A stretch of DNA of 64,000 nt, from assembly GCA_021234155.1 (NCBI GenBank), contig JAJEKV010000124.1, forward strand, positions 2,003,094 through 2,067,093, in the 5' to 3' direction. The stretch's first letter is position 1. Each line of letters begins with the position of its first letter. Made by a program: the position numbers and the translations under genes. The stretch comes from Isoetes taiwanensis. Its lineage: Eukaryota > Streptophyta > Lycopodiopsida > Isoetales > Isoetaceae. This document shows, one piece after another, positions 1 to 10,399 of the stretch. The notes beneath the pieces were generated by a model. It was not told the origin of the DNA. It searched no databases and worked only from the letters and a program-made list of their open reading frames with translations.

Positions 1-153
1 TTTTCCTCTTTTCTATAAATAAGTCCCTCATTTTACACGTAGCACCCTACAAGTTTGCTCCTGCTCTCTTAGCCGATTTTCCACTGAGGCGCTCTTGCAA
101 CCATTTGCTACTCTCTTCTGCATTGAACTCATGGCAACCTCTGATTTCCGCAG

Positions 154-1377
154 ATGGTACAGCCAAATACCATCTTTGCCGAGGCCGACATCGATGAAAT
201 TTTCCATGTCTTCCCTAAGGAGGTAGATGTCCAAGCAACTTTGCACGCAACCCCAAAATTTGCCAGAAGTCCCTCGTCTGAATTCCAAGCTAGGGTAGAG
301 CCATCTCTAGTGCAGCTCCCACCTTATGTGAGGTTACTTTGTTCCTAGGCAATCCCTCGCAAGCAGCCTTTTAGGCGATGTTCAAAACATTGCCAAGTAC
401 CTCAAAACAAGGCGCAGCAAGACGCCCGAGCCAATGGTCCTAACTGGCCAATAGGGACCAAATACTTCTCTTTCAACACCGCCTTTGGCAATTTTTCTAC
501 CCATCGTGCCGAAAACACCGGTGGGAGAAACCTCCATTCCCCCCATGGACGTGGACCCATTAGCCATAGCAACAGAACAACGGCTCCTTACGCAATACGA
601 ACAGGAGCAGGAAGGAATAGAAGAAGACTCAGAAGAAGAGGAATCAGAAGAGGAGGAAGACTACGTCGAACTCGACCCGCCGGAAGAGCGGAAGAGCGAG
701 TAACAAGAGTGGCAAGACTTGAAAAAGCCGGGAAACTCTTAGAATCGCTGCCACCCTTGGGCTAGGCATTACAAGCCTAGCCCCCATCATTGTCGAAGGC
801 GAAGAATTTTTGCTCCTAAGCGACATCCAAAATCTCCCGGAGTGCGAGAAAAGGGAATATCGACCTGAAGAGTTGCTGCACCAACTCCGAAGAACGGATC
901 TGGACGACTTCATCGTCCGAGGAACCTCTGACTTCCCACTCCAAGTAAGGGAAGCCGACAATTACACGGGGAGTTGACCTCCGGAGCATCCAAGCCTTGC
1001 CAGAAGAAAAAAGTGTATTATGGAGGCGCAATCAGGCCGCAGACCAACTACCGACGGAGGAAGAGTTCCTTGCTCTACAGGAACAGATGGGGATTCGCCA
1101 CGCGACATCAAACATCTTAACGGCAAGCTCTTCGGCAACACCTCCCCCGAGAAGAGGGCGAAGTTCGACCTCGAGAGCTTCAGCAGAATACCGGACTATG
1201 TGGAGCTCACCACGCGGAGGTTGATGATTTTGGCGGGCGTATTACTGTAGAAATGGATACCGAAAGCAGCGTAGGATTCTCGGCTTCACGCAATCCATTG
1301 TGTCGCTGGCGTATTACCTTCCCCTCGCCGATGGACGGAAGAATAGCCGTAATTCAATCGCAGTTCACCCCGTGGGC
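154..1377 (+). pseudogene. Decayed long coding region, family not recognised
   Basis: A coding-like stretch can be followed through three plus-strand frames. Frame 1 covers about 154-767, with one stop near 347; it includes NGPNWPIGTKYFSFNTAFG and then an Arg-rich run near 610-700. It passes to another frame at 762-1,225 (LSDIQNLPECEKREYRPEEL, later FDLESFSRIPDYVELTTRR) with one stop at 975, and to a third at about 1,217-1,377 (DFGGRITVEMDTESS) that ends in TAA. The hand-offs imply at least two indels and two nonsense changes in a frame of roughly 400 codons. I do not recognise the protein. A retroelement or pararetrovirus-like polyprotein is possible but unsupported by any catalytic motif. 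It could also be a degraded host gene. Confidence 0.35.
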
Positions 1378-1851
1378 TTAAGAAGGAGTGTCATGCTGAT
1401 CAGCAGCTCTTCGTGGATTTGGTTGCATGTTCGCCACTCCCCTCAACACCGGTATGCCATATCCCGTGAAGAGAGCCGTAGCACTCGGATAGCCGACTAC
1501 GCATATACCTTACATAAAAGGCAGTGGAAGAATCGGGCAAGGATCAAGTACTATACCGGACCGCAGTCGAAGACTTTACGAGCCAGTGGATTCTACCTGA
1601 ACTTGGGTCATTCAGCGGGAATGTTCCCAAGTGAAGAAGTTCCTAGAGGATAATCCATCCCACCGGCAAGTTATCAAGAATAGTTAGGAATCTTGATACC
1701 GGAAGTCTTTTGTAGTAAACATATTATATAATATAAATATAACTTCTTTTGCATTTTTAAATGTTTGTTGATATATTTTGTTCCACAACTATACCAACAA
1801 CACATATAATGCAAATGTAACAAACAAAACTAACCGCACAACCATGACCAA

Positions 1852-2330
1852 TTGTGTATGCGTAAAGGGAACAACGAATGGTCGAGCAAAAACAGAGGCC
1901 CAACAGAGATGAAGAAACTCCCCGACAGGCAACCCCTTCAAAGGAACCTCTTCGAGGGATATGGCCCCATGACACCAGAAGAAGAGTTGTCGCAGATGCA
2001 AACAGACCTGGACCAGATAAAGGTCCTACTAGCAGCCCAAGCATCATCCGGGCCACAAACGACGCCCCGAAAGTCGGGGAAAGACAAGAAAAGGAGTAAG
2101 AGAAGGAGGTCCCCTAGCACAGAGACCTCCGAATCAAGCTCAACCCTGACTCGAACCAAAAAAGAGGCCGAAGCAGCCCGACGGACCGTAGAGACGGCGA
2201 CGTAAGACACTAAGGCCCTAGATTACCGTAAGAAGGTGGACTCAAAGATCGGGCAATGTTTGGAAAGCCCGGAAACTCGAACAGTTCTCGGGCGAGAACA
2301 GATCCAAGCATGTACCTTATTTCCTCTGAA
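1852..2330 (+). pseudogene. Basic, coiled-coil gag-like fragment
   Basis: The frame opens at 1,852 and runs to a stop at 2,203-2,205. It continues in the same frame to about 2,330 (DTKALDYRKKVDSKIGQ). It begins with a polar segment, then a short heptad-like stretch (PEEELSQMQTDLDQIKVLL), then a very basic Lys/Arg/Ser tract around residues 75-90. That order (helical segment then basic tail) is reminiscent of nucleocapsid-type proteins of retroelements, but no zinc knuckle is visible. It may belong to the same decayed element as the region at 154-1,377. Function not assigned. Confidence 0.3.
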
Positions 2331-2393
2331 TAATTCATATTCTCTTTATGGCCAATCATTGTGTTGCCACAGGTTTTGCAATTCGTGCTTCAT

Positions 2394-2732
2394 GTGTTGA
2401 ATTTGATTGTCCTGCCTCATACTTTGCAAAAGGAATACCTAAATTATCACGATGGAAATCAGTTATGTAGTCTAATTCTCTATAGTTGATGCTATTTCTG
2501 TATCTCTTTCACTGAATAATCAATAACGCAAGGTTTTTGGTATAAGATTACATCTACTTCAACATATTTAACTGCTTTTGAACTCATGTCAAAAGGCATG
2601 GTTTGAGTTTAAAGATGACCAAATGTCTAATCAGTTTCAAAACATTAACACTTTAACGTTATAAATTTGCTAGCGATAATCCCTGACAAGAGGATGTGGC
2701 TACATCTCCATTTTGCAAAAGGAATACCTAAA
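2394..2732. repeat. Older dispersed repeat, left part (interrupted by LINE)
   Basis: This segment matches sequence at 50,280-50,440 and 52,050-52,430, and continues after the LINE at 7,071. Shared words include the run around GCTAGCGATAATCCCTGACA and AACATTAACACTTTAACG. Inside this stretch a second partial copy (2,427-2,530) repeats the part that also appears at 7,071-7,160 and 50,400-50,520. No coding capacity was seen. Confidence 0.75.
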
Positions 2733-2880
2733 TTTTTTTTTTTTGAAGGACGAAAGCCAAAAAGTTTATTAATCAGAGAAAAAGTACAAAATTTACATGT
2801 CTCATCTAACTGTGTAAGCACAAAAATATGCCACAGGAGCACGAGCCTGGAGCACAATGTACTTACTCCAGAATAGGAGA

Positions 2881-3357
2881 CTAATGATAAGAATCAATTC
2901 GAAGATACTGAATCCAGATGCGTTCCATCAGTTCTGAGTCAAGAGGAGAACACTCGTAGGCTGTCAATATCTTTTTTTGGGCCACCGTAATAACACTGTG
3001 TGCAGAAAAATAAATGCCTTGAAAGATATGGTGTCTGCGACGCTCCCATATTGACCATAGGAGCCAACCGGAACCAAGATGAAATGCCCTTTGTTTAGCT
3101 GAAGGCCATGCGTTGGGATAGGACGCCAAAAGGATGCATCGGCAATCCAATGTACTGTTAAACAATCCTTGTAGCCAGGACCACGCTGGTTGAACCTCAG
3201 GACAATCAAAGAGACAATGCTCAAGAGTCTCAACGTCCGAAAGACAGAGCGGGCATACTGCAGATATACGAGGATCGTAGCGATGTCGAAAGGCATTAAC
3301 CCGCAGGCACCTGTGGAGAACCTGCCACCACAGTACAGAGACTTTAGGGTAGAGCAA
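2881..3357 (-). pseudogene. LINE ORF2 C-terminal zinc-finger (zf-RVT) domain
   Basis: A 158-codon frame contains WWQVLHRCLRVNAFRH, CPLC, LEHCLFDCPEV and a Trp-rich end. This is the usual signature of the zf-RVT domain at the end of plant LINE ORF2. It lies about 135 bases before the poly(A) tail. Overlapping frames on either strand here are shadows. It is out of frame with the RT part upstream. Confidence 0.8.
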
Positions 3358-4550
3358 CCTATCCCAAAGCCATCACCATGTACGACCGTAGTGGGCCGTG
3401 GAGCCCTGAGGTGCCACCCATCCGCAACCGGAGAGGTTGTGGAGCTAAAAGAAGGCGATATCTTGGAAATGACAAATTGCTTGCCTTTGTGAATATTTTC
3501 ATGATCCCATGGCACCCTTCCGCAACACCAACCTCGCACTAGAAGAGGCAAATTTTCTGCGACCTTCTCCCATAGAGATACGCCCCAACGAGAGAGCAGG
3601 AACTTTGCCTCAAACTCGTGCCAAGACAAGAGGGCTTACCCTCCGCATACCATGCTTGAATAGAGACAACACCGCAAGAACCCATCGCCTCTGTGGTAAG
3701 GGGATGAACCGAGGTCGCCAATGGAGGTGCTAAGGGGTCCGGAGGCGCGGTGCCCACCACCATGGAGTCTCCAATAGGGTGTGGATAGAGGGGCATGGCC
3801 GAAAAGATGTCCGACCGCCTCCCATGTGCCAAATAAACCACGCAAAAAATGGAGAAGCACTTGGAAAAGGCTGCAGAGTCCAAATAAAGCCCAAGGTAGG
3901 ACTGGTTTGACAGCCTTCTTGCCTAGAGGGGATACAAAGGACCAAGAGCTTGTCTAAGAAGGCGAAACCGTGGAGAGTCATCCTCACCATTCAGAGTCTC
4001 CAAAATGAACTTTGAAATAAGCACTTTGCTCGCAAGAAGAAGTCCATCATACCTGCACCACCCCCCCATTTTGGAAGGATGCACTTCGACCAAGCCACCT
4101 TAACCACAACGCCCGCCCTCGATGCTACCAAATAATGTTCAACTATTGCAATGAGCTCACGACTTTGATCTCGTGGTGCTAGCAAAAGAAGGATGCCATA
4201 TAAACATGGGTACTACTAAGGACCCGACTTGGCCACCGTAATGCACCCGCAAGAGATAATTTAGCAGTGGACCACCAGAACAAGTGCTTCTCCAAACCCC
4301 TAATGATGTCCTCCCATGCAGCCCGGGGATAACACTTAGTGTATAAGGGATACGCCATGTGCGAGGAAGGGGTCATAAAAAACCCCTTCGTATACGCTTT
4401 TTTTAAGGTCTAAAAAACCCCTTTCCGTATGAAATACATCACTAGAGATTGGATTTTTTAAGGTCTAAAGAACCCCTTCCCGTACGTATTCGTACGCTTT
4501 AGGTTAAAAAAAACCCTTATCGTCCACTCACATGGTATATACGGCCTACA

Positions 4551-6260
4551 CTATGTGAATCCCCTGGGCCATGCAGCTCCCATAGTAACATGGATGCCAA
4601 CTGGAATCCCCAACAACTTGATGGCCTGTCCATGCGCAAGTAATTTCCATGGATAATCATGCACACATGCTGGAGCCGGAGTATCCAACATCCACAAAGC
4701 TGTACACTTCTGCCACCCCACAAGAACACCAGAAGCCAATGAAAAAGTATCTAGAAGCATTTTGGCAGCAACAAGATTCTCATCATTAGCAACGAGGAAG
4801 AGGAAAGTGTCGTCTGCATATTGATTGCAAACCTCTTGTGTGCCATCCTCCATTGCAAGACCCTGGAGAAGTCCCTCTGTCGCTGCAATGGTGAATAATC
4901 GCGACAAAGCCTCCGGGCAACAATTGTGAAAAGTAATGGTGCTAAAGGGCATCCCCGACGAATACCACGACCGAAAGTGAAAAGGCACGCGATTCGGCTC
5001 ACCATGGAACATGACAAATCGCCGAAAGCAGAGATATGCAACTTCATAATATCTCGATGTGAATTGTTCCCCAAATCCCAATCTTAGCATACACCGACGA
5101 TGAATTCCCAAATGAATGATCGCCATAAGCTTTTTCAAAATCAAGCTTAAGGTATACAACCGGAAGGTTTTGCCTACGCGCCCAATAAATTCCTTCGTAA
5201 GCAGCAGCAACATTGTTCAAAATGCACCGCTTTGGAAGAAAACCCGACCGGGTTGTTGAGATGGACTCGCCAAGATATCCTTTACCCGCCTCGCAAAAGC
5301 CTTGGCTAAGATCTTATATACGATGACAATAAGGTGATGGGTCACCAATCTGGAATAGTCCGAGAATCCTTGACCTTGGGGATGAGTGAGATGGCACCGT
5401 GTTTAGAATTCTATCCAAAGCAAAGGGACCGAAAAATCACGTAAAAAGCATCATACACATCCGGCTCCAACCAATCCCAATACCCGAAGAACTCAATTGG
5501 CAAACCATCCAAACCCGGCATTTGCCTCTTTTCGGTAAAGATCTGCCGAACCTAAATCATCACCGCCATAGTCGCCTTCTATTGACTCGCTACCGCTCAC
5601 CGAGATGATAGGGGAAATCCTAGATAAAACAAAGATCTCGCATTTTCGATTGAAAGGGAAGATGTTTCACCGACCAAAAACGCCCGAAGTGGTTATGCAA
5701 ATGTTTGCTGAGTTCAAACGGCTCATAGCACCAACCATTCGGCAAAAGCAATGAGGACATGGTTGATGTCATGCGACGCTCTTAGTCGCACGAAAAAAGA
5801 AGCCCGCATAACGGTCTCCATCACGAAAACCATCAGATCCGCCTTCATCTTTGCTTGTCTGAATTTGCTCCTCCTCCAATGCTTGATCTGGCCAAAAAAT
5901 ATCACGATCATGAACACCGGAAGATGTCCCCGCCGAGAATGGAGCAGGTCCCGATACAAGGTATCCAAGAAAGCACGACACTGCCTGTAGACTCTCGACC
6001 CCACTCTTTGGCAAAACCCTTGATCGCCGCGAATTGCATCCACTATGCCGGTCCATACCTCGACGTCGGTTGAAGGCAGTTGTCCAAGTATTCTTGCAAC
6101 CTTCTTGAAAGTCAGCATCCTTTAAGAACTTCACGTTCAAGCGAAAACATCGCCCTTCCGCACTGGCCGGCGCCGCAAGGAAGGAAGCCATGCTATCACG
6201 GTACCCTCGACCGGCGTAATCAGTCGGCCGCGATAAGGACATTAAACCTGCGACCAATCA
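4551..6260 (-). pseudogene. LINE ORF2 linker and reverse transcriptase
   Basis: Successive minus-strand frames give an endonuclease-to-RT linker (5,769-6,257) and RT motifs: ILAKAFARRVKDIL near 5,290, GRGIRRGCPLAPLLF near 4,960 and the catalytic YADDT near 4,810. These correspond to RT motifs of the plant L1 clade. The RT lies in at least two frames: the GCPLAPLLF block is in one and the YADD block in another, so at least one indel sits between about 4,820 and 4,960. The reading is therefore a pseudogene of a target-primed reverse transcriptase. Confidence 0.8.
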
Positions 6261-6411
6261 TGTCTGCAAGCTTTGATACATCTCCCTTACGACACTTATG
6301 CTCTTGAAGACATACAAACTGAGCATCCAGTCTAGACAAATAGAAAGAAATACGACTCCGCTTGAAAAAGGAGGAGGCGACCCCCTGAACATTCCATGAG
6401 ACTAACCGCAT
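6220..6411 (-). pseudogene. LINE ORF2 AP-endonuclease N-terminus
   Basis: The frame starts MRLVSWNVQGV and contains LQEHKC, the first two motifs of the exonuclease-endonuclease-phosphatase fold used by L1-type LINEs to nick target DNA. The domain then stops after about 60 residues and the sequence jumps to a region that normally follows the endonuclease (from about 6,260 downward in another frame). Most of the roughly 230-residue domain, including the later catalytic Asp and His motifs, is therefore deleted. The nuclease cannot be active. Confidence 0.75.
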
Positions 6412-7151
6412 TGATCTTGTGATGGGGCCAATTCAGATGAGACCACTGGTGTCTCAAGGGAAGTTGAGGATGTTTCCTGGGCACCTGGCATGGCAGTAAC
6501 CTCATCAACCAAATCAGCCCACTGAAGTGGATCAAAGCGACCACCGTGGGAGACAATGGGAGGGGCAGTGCTGCTTGAAGCAGGAACAGAGGGCTGGGAC
6601 GCAGAGGAATTAGATCCCTTAGCTGACTTTCGTGGTTGACGAAGAGCCGGTGGATGTTTAGGTGGTGGGTGGAGGCCACGCCGATCAATGTCCATATATT
6701 GCCCACGAGCCTCTTCAATTTGCTCTTGTGATTTCTGGATTTCCGCCAGTCGCAACATTTGGTGATCCAGAGACTGAGGTGGAGGAGCTGCAACTGGAAG
6801 AGCAGAGGGGGCAATCACAGGCACAGGGACATGTGAGATATCCATTGAGGTGGGAGCTAATCTAGGAGCATGGAGTGCCGAAGGAGCAGATGGAGAACCA
6901 TGTTGGTGAACCCTGCGATATTGAGCAAAGAGGGGGGCGTCGGGAAACATGAGAGCTAGCTCAGGACCATTCAACAAGGACAGCTTAAATGGAAAGAACA
7001 TGGGCCCGCTTTGGACAACAACTGTTTGAGGCAAATCGCGATGAATGGGCCTTGCCACGCAAACCTTGGTATTATCATGATGAAAATCAGTTATGTAGTC
7101 TAATTCTCTGTAGTTGATCCAATCTCTGTATCTCTTTAACTGAATTAGCAA
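6402..7151 (-). pseudogene. LINE ORF1-like protein, 5'-truncated
   Basis: Open for about 250 codons. The first roughly 27 residues lie in the interrupted host repeat, so genuine LINE sequence starts near TKVCVARPIHRDLP. Only the rear of a plant LINE ORF1 is left: a short folded-looking part (VVVQSGPMFFPFKLSLLN), a glutamine-rich helical part and a long Pro/Ser-rich tail. No zinc knuckle is present. Its TAG stop overlaps the ATG of the endonuclease frame at 6,411, so the two frames overlap by about ten bases, a compact ORF1/ORF2 junction. RNA-binding chaperone role is inferred from position only. Confidence 0.5.
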
Positions 7152-7756
7152 TAACGCAAGTTACAAGTGTTTTAGGTATGATCCTGTGAGATTTCCTTAC
7201 TAGCATTTAGTACCTCATCCTTGATCCAGTTATCAATCATTAGCTCCTCCTTTGCTTATGGTTTATCCACCGTATGGCTATAAATATGCCTGTTGTTTGG
7301 CATGCAGTCACAGCCTATAGGATCCTGAGGTGAAATTGTCCTTGGCATATCACTTCTAACAAATTTTGGGTCGTATGTTGGGGCCCCTGGGCACCTCAAG
7401 GTGAAATTGTCCTTGGCATATCACTTCTAACAAATTTTGGGTCGTATGTTGGGCCCCTGGGCACCTCATATTTCGCTTATAGTCATTTATGATTGGAGAC
7501 GCCTATGATTTTGAAATATGAAATCTATACGAGTTTGACTAAGATTTTAGAATATGAAATACGGGGGCTCGAACCTCTACCAAAATCACTCAATGTTCTA
7601 ATAAGACTACTTTAATCAATGTACCCAGTGAGCTAATATGATTATTTTTTATCTTGAATCTATATTTTTTTAATAACAATCCATTTAATTGTTTTAAGAA
7701 TATATGGTCTATAGTTTCAGGAATAGTTATTTTTACATCCATATCAAATCCCCCTG
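7071..7756. repeat. Host repeat, right part, with tRNA-like segment and 69-bp tandem duplication
   Basis: This continues the repeat broken by the LINE. A unit beginning AGGTGAAATTGTCCTTGGCA is present twice head-to-tail at about 7,331-7,470; the same pair of copies, spaced differently, occurs at 50,660-50,790. The segment at 7,561-7,640, read on the minus strand, has an A-box-like TTAGCTCACTGGGT and a B-box-like GGTTCGAGCCC, so a tRNA-derived short element is likely. The copy is cut at 7,756, right after CCCCCTGGA, by the purine block. Confidence 0.7.
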
Positions 7757-8820
7757 GAAAAAGAAGAAAAATGCGCACGGGAAAAAGAGAAGTGGGAAAG
7801 GGTGGGAAAAGGAGGAAAAGGAAAGCACATGAAAAATAGAAAGAAGAAAGGGGTGGAAAAAAAGGGAAGGGAAAAAGGGCGTAAGAGAAGAGAAATGGAA
7901 AAGAAAAAAGGAGGGAAAAGGGGGAGAGGGCACGGGAAAAAGGAAAAGAGGAAAATAGAAAAAGGGAAAAGAAAAAGGGAACATAGAAAAGGGGAAGGGA
8001 GAAATGGTGAGGAGATGGGAAAAGGGAAGGTAAAAAAGACATGGAAAATGGGAGGGGAAAAAGAAAAAGGGAGGAGAAAGGGGCACCCAAAAAAAGGAAG
8101 AGAAAAAGGCTGGGAAATGGAGGAAAAGATAAGGAAAAATAGGCATGGAACAGTGTTGTTTCCGTACGGGTACCTTACCTTTCAAGTACTTAGCATACCG
8201 TACCAGAGGTACGGTACGTACGGAATGAAAAATGAAATGTTTTTGCTTCAAATTTTTGGAGTTTTGCAACACAAGTACGGTAAGTATTTTAAAGGTACGG
8301 TACGTATTTTATAGGTACTGTAAGTATTTTACAAGTATTTTATAGGTACGGTACGTATTTTATAGGTACGGTAGTAACACTTTTTAACGTATTGGTTTTT
8401 TTTCGGTACGTTAAAAACTCAGAGGTACGTTACGAGGTATGATACGTAAAATACTTACAGTACCGTACAGGTACGGTAAGTACGTAACAACACTGGCATT
8501 GAAAAAGCAAAAGACTAAAAGATTGAGGAAAAGGGAAGGCATGTAAAAAGGGTGGGGAAAAGAGAAGGCATGGAAAAAGGTGAAGGGAAAGGGAGAAGGG
8601 CATGGAAAAAGGAGAAGAAGGAAAGGGTGGGGAAATGAGGAAAAGGAAATGGAAAAAGGGAAGAGGGAAAGGAAGGAAAGAGGTGGGGAAACAAGGAAAC
8701 ATATGCGAAAAAACAAGAAAAAACTGAAAAGAAAAAGAAAAGTGTATAGAAAATAAGAAAAAATGAAATATGGGATAGAGCAAAGGGGAAAGGAAAACAG
8801 AAAGGGAAAGGTATAGGGCT
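7757..8820. repeat. Purine-only low-complexity block (G/A on plus strand)
   Basis: About 1 kb of nearly pure GGAAAAGGGAAA-like sequence, interrupted by the hAT-like element at 8,151-8,495. Strand asymmetry is extreme: the plus strand is almost entirely A and G. It begins abruptly inside a dispersed repeat and ends near a Helitron 3' terminus. Long reading frames on either strand here are composition artefacts (Lys/Arg/Glu or Phe/Pro/Ser only). A similar block lies at 32,740-33,620. Confidence 0.85.
8151..8495. mobile_element. hAT-type non-autonomous transposon (MITE)
   Basis: The 345-bp element begins CAGTGTTGTTTCCGTAC and ends with the inverted GTACGTAACAACACTG. It is flanked by an 8-bp target duplication, GCATGGAA at 8,143-8,150 and GCATTGAA at 8,496-8,503, with one mismatch. 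CAGTG-type ends with 8-bp duplications are hallmarks of hAT elements. The interior is made of repeated words such as ATAGGTACGGTACGTATTTT. There is no coding capacity. Confidence 0.85.
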
Positions 8821-8862
8821 TTTCTCACTGCAGCCCAAAACATTTACAGGCTCTCAATTTAC

Positions 8863-8890
8863 GCCCAGCAACGCTGGGTACCATTACTAG
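8863..8890 (+). mobile_element. Helitron 3' terminus
   Basis: Hairpin GCCCAGC-AAC-GCTGGG followed 8 bases on by CTAG and then T, the structure expected at a Helitron 3' end inserted between A and T. The element body lies to the left. It faces the terminus at 8,905 across 14 bases. Confidence 0.8.
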
Positions 8891-8904
8891 TACCTATAGA
8901 AAGA

Positions 8905-8933
8905 CTAGTAACGGTGCCCAGCGTTGCTGGGCA
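8905..8933 (-). mobile_element. Helitron 3' terminus
   Basis: Reverse-orientation copy: CTAGTAACGGTGCCCAGC with the pairing half TTGCTGGGC. Read on the minus strand it is hairpin, short spacer, CTAG, then T. The body extends to the right. Flank CATAATTTGGAAACT resembles the flanks of the termini at 15,355 and 16,325. Confidence 0.8.
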
Positions 8934-9140
8934 TAATTTGGAAACTTATAAATGTTGGGAACTTGTGCATTTGCATATAGTAACGTCTGGGTCATTGGAT
9001 CATTTTGGGAAGTTGTGCATTTACATAGAGTAACTTTTGGGCCATTGGATCATTTTGGGAACCAGTTGATTGCAAGTGGCTATGTCTATGAGTTGCTAAT
9101 GTTGTGTATCGTATCTCATATAGTCACTCTCTCTTCTATT

Positions 9141-9171
9141 CTATAGTAATGGTGCCCACTGTTGCTGGGCA
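9141..9171 (-). mobile_element. Helitron 3' terminus, worn
   Basis: TAGTAATGGTGCCCACTG followed by TTGCTGGGCAGAAG. The stem has a mismatch (CCCACTG against CTGGG) and the terminal CTAG has become CTAT. Body to the right. Confidence 0.6.
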
Positions 9172-9175
9172 GAAG

Positions 9176-10190
9176 TTGATAACCTTAAGATCATAATCCT
9201 GGGCATTCACTTTGGAAACACGTCTTGGATTTGCTCACAGTTAATCTTAATGCATGATAGCATATTGGTCTTTCAAAGGCAGTGTTATATGTAATTCCCA
9301 CTCTTCCATGTCTTCTCATTGGCATGTTAGACGCAATATCTCATGACCAAGGCTATAAGGAATTTATGCGCGTAAAAATCCTACACTGTCCCATGAATTG
9401 AACTTCCTACTTTAAAAACAATTCATTGAGCTTTGCATAGACAATAATACCACCACATCCCCTTGAAACGCCCCTTTGTGTTGTGGAATATTGTTCTTAA
9501 ATGGCTATAGTTAGAGACCTGTCAACAAAGTTTTGTGTGCGTTTTACTTTTTAGATTATTATTTTAGGGTGATGTGTTATAAAGCAGTACAACTCTAAAC
9601 GTGTGTTGTTATCTAATAGTGTCCCAAACAATTATTGACATTTCCCCAATATTTTAGTTGCCCCCCTTGTTGATATCTAATAATGTCCCAAACAATCATT
9701 GACAATGCTCCTATGCAAACAGTTGAATTATAAAGCGCTACAACACTAAATGTGTGTTGATATCTAATAATGTCCAAAAGAATCATTGACATTATCCCCA
9801 ACATTTTAGTTGTCAACTGGTTGTCAGATGCTTTCTACATAATTTGCACCTACTGCTGCATTTTAAGGATCCTTTAGACGCCTCTTTTTACGTCAAAGTC
9901 ATCCATACAATACCTTCCTGCAAGTGGGAGTTCTTTACCTAAGAGAACAATTTTCATGTAGTCAATGTTTGCTTCCAATCTGCATATACAATGGCTCAAC
10001 CATTGCCTAAGCTTTTATCTTAATTATGGGTCGAACATTCCTCTTATACAGCCTATAAGCCTATAGAGCAAAGAAAAGACCCGAAAGCAATGAGGAGCTG
10101 CAGGAACTGCAGGAACTGCTTGCCAATGTCTTTGGCTAATGATGTCTTCCACGTTCATTTATGTCCAATCAAACATTTCCTGCAAAACAA
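9176..10190. other. AT-rich non-coding region with imperfect tandem repeats
   Basis: No gene was recognised. Three copies of GATATCTAATAATGTCC-type sequence lie at about 9,607, 9,672 and 9,758, each followed by CATTGACA. Two also carry the AAAGC..TACAAC..CTAAA preamble, so a unit of roughly 65-155 bp has been duplicated. The remainder is ordinary AT-rich sequence. Confidence 0.5.
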
Positions 10191-10269
10191 CCTAATAAAC
10201 AGGGTTAACAGAAAGCTGAGATTTTTGATGCATCGTATTATTATTAGTATTCCCAATCAGGGTGCAAAA

Positions 10270-10353
10270 CGCTACTAAATCCAGTTCATGTTTTAACCTG
10301 TTGCATTGTTGACAAAACCTTTGCTCTTGCCCATGATTGATAACTTCATCTGC
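10270..10353 (-). pseudogene. SBP-box (SPL) transcription factor exon fragment
   Basis: After an acceptor-like GGTACAG the minus strand reads ADEVINHGQEQRFCQQCNR. The run GQEQRFCQQC matches the core of the plant-specific SBP-box zinc-finger domain, whose usual continuation is SRFH. Here it diverges into RLKHELDLVAF and no second zinc site follows. Only about 28 codons are recognisable, so this is an isolated exon fragment of a promoter-binding protein and not a gene. A chance match is possible but the ten-residue identity is strong. Confidence 0.5.
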
Positions 10354-10399
10354 CTGTACCATCAAAACAGATGTTAAAAATATCAAGTATTAATTTACT

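Larger units (their letters stand above)
2733..7070 (-). mobile_element. LINE (plant L1-like non-LTR retrotransposon), nested
   Basis: On the minus strand the order is ORF1 remnant, AP-endonuclease start, reverse transcriptase, C-terminal zinc-finger domain, then a poly(A) tail, seen as a T run at 2,733-2,744 on the plus strand. Both borders are fixed by the interrupted host repeat: the left flank ends in ATACCTAAA and the right flank resumes at 7,071 with ATTATCATGATG, exactly as in the uninterrupted copy at 50,395-50,420. Coding parts are broken by frameshifts, and much of the endonuclease domain is missing, so the copy is dead. Confidence 0.85.

Noticed and set aside
7085-7151. First 22 or so residues of the LINE ORF1 frame
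   Set aside because: They fall in the host repeat to the right of the LINE border at 7,070; an accidental fusion.
7733-8843. Open frames rich in Lys/Arg/Glu or Phe/Pro/Ser in the first purine block
   Set aside because: Composition artefact of strand-asymmetric sequence; opposite strand frames are equally open and no motif exists. The same applies to 32,660-33,624.
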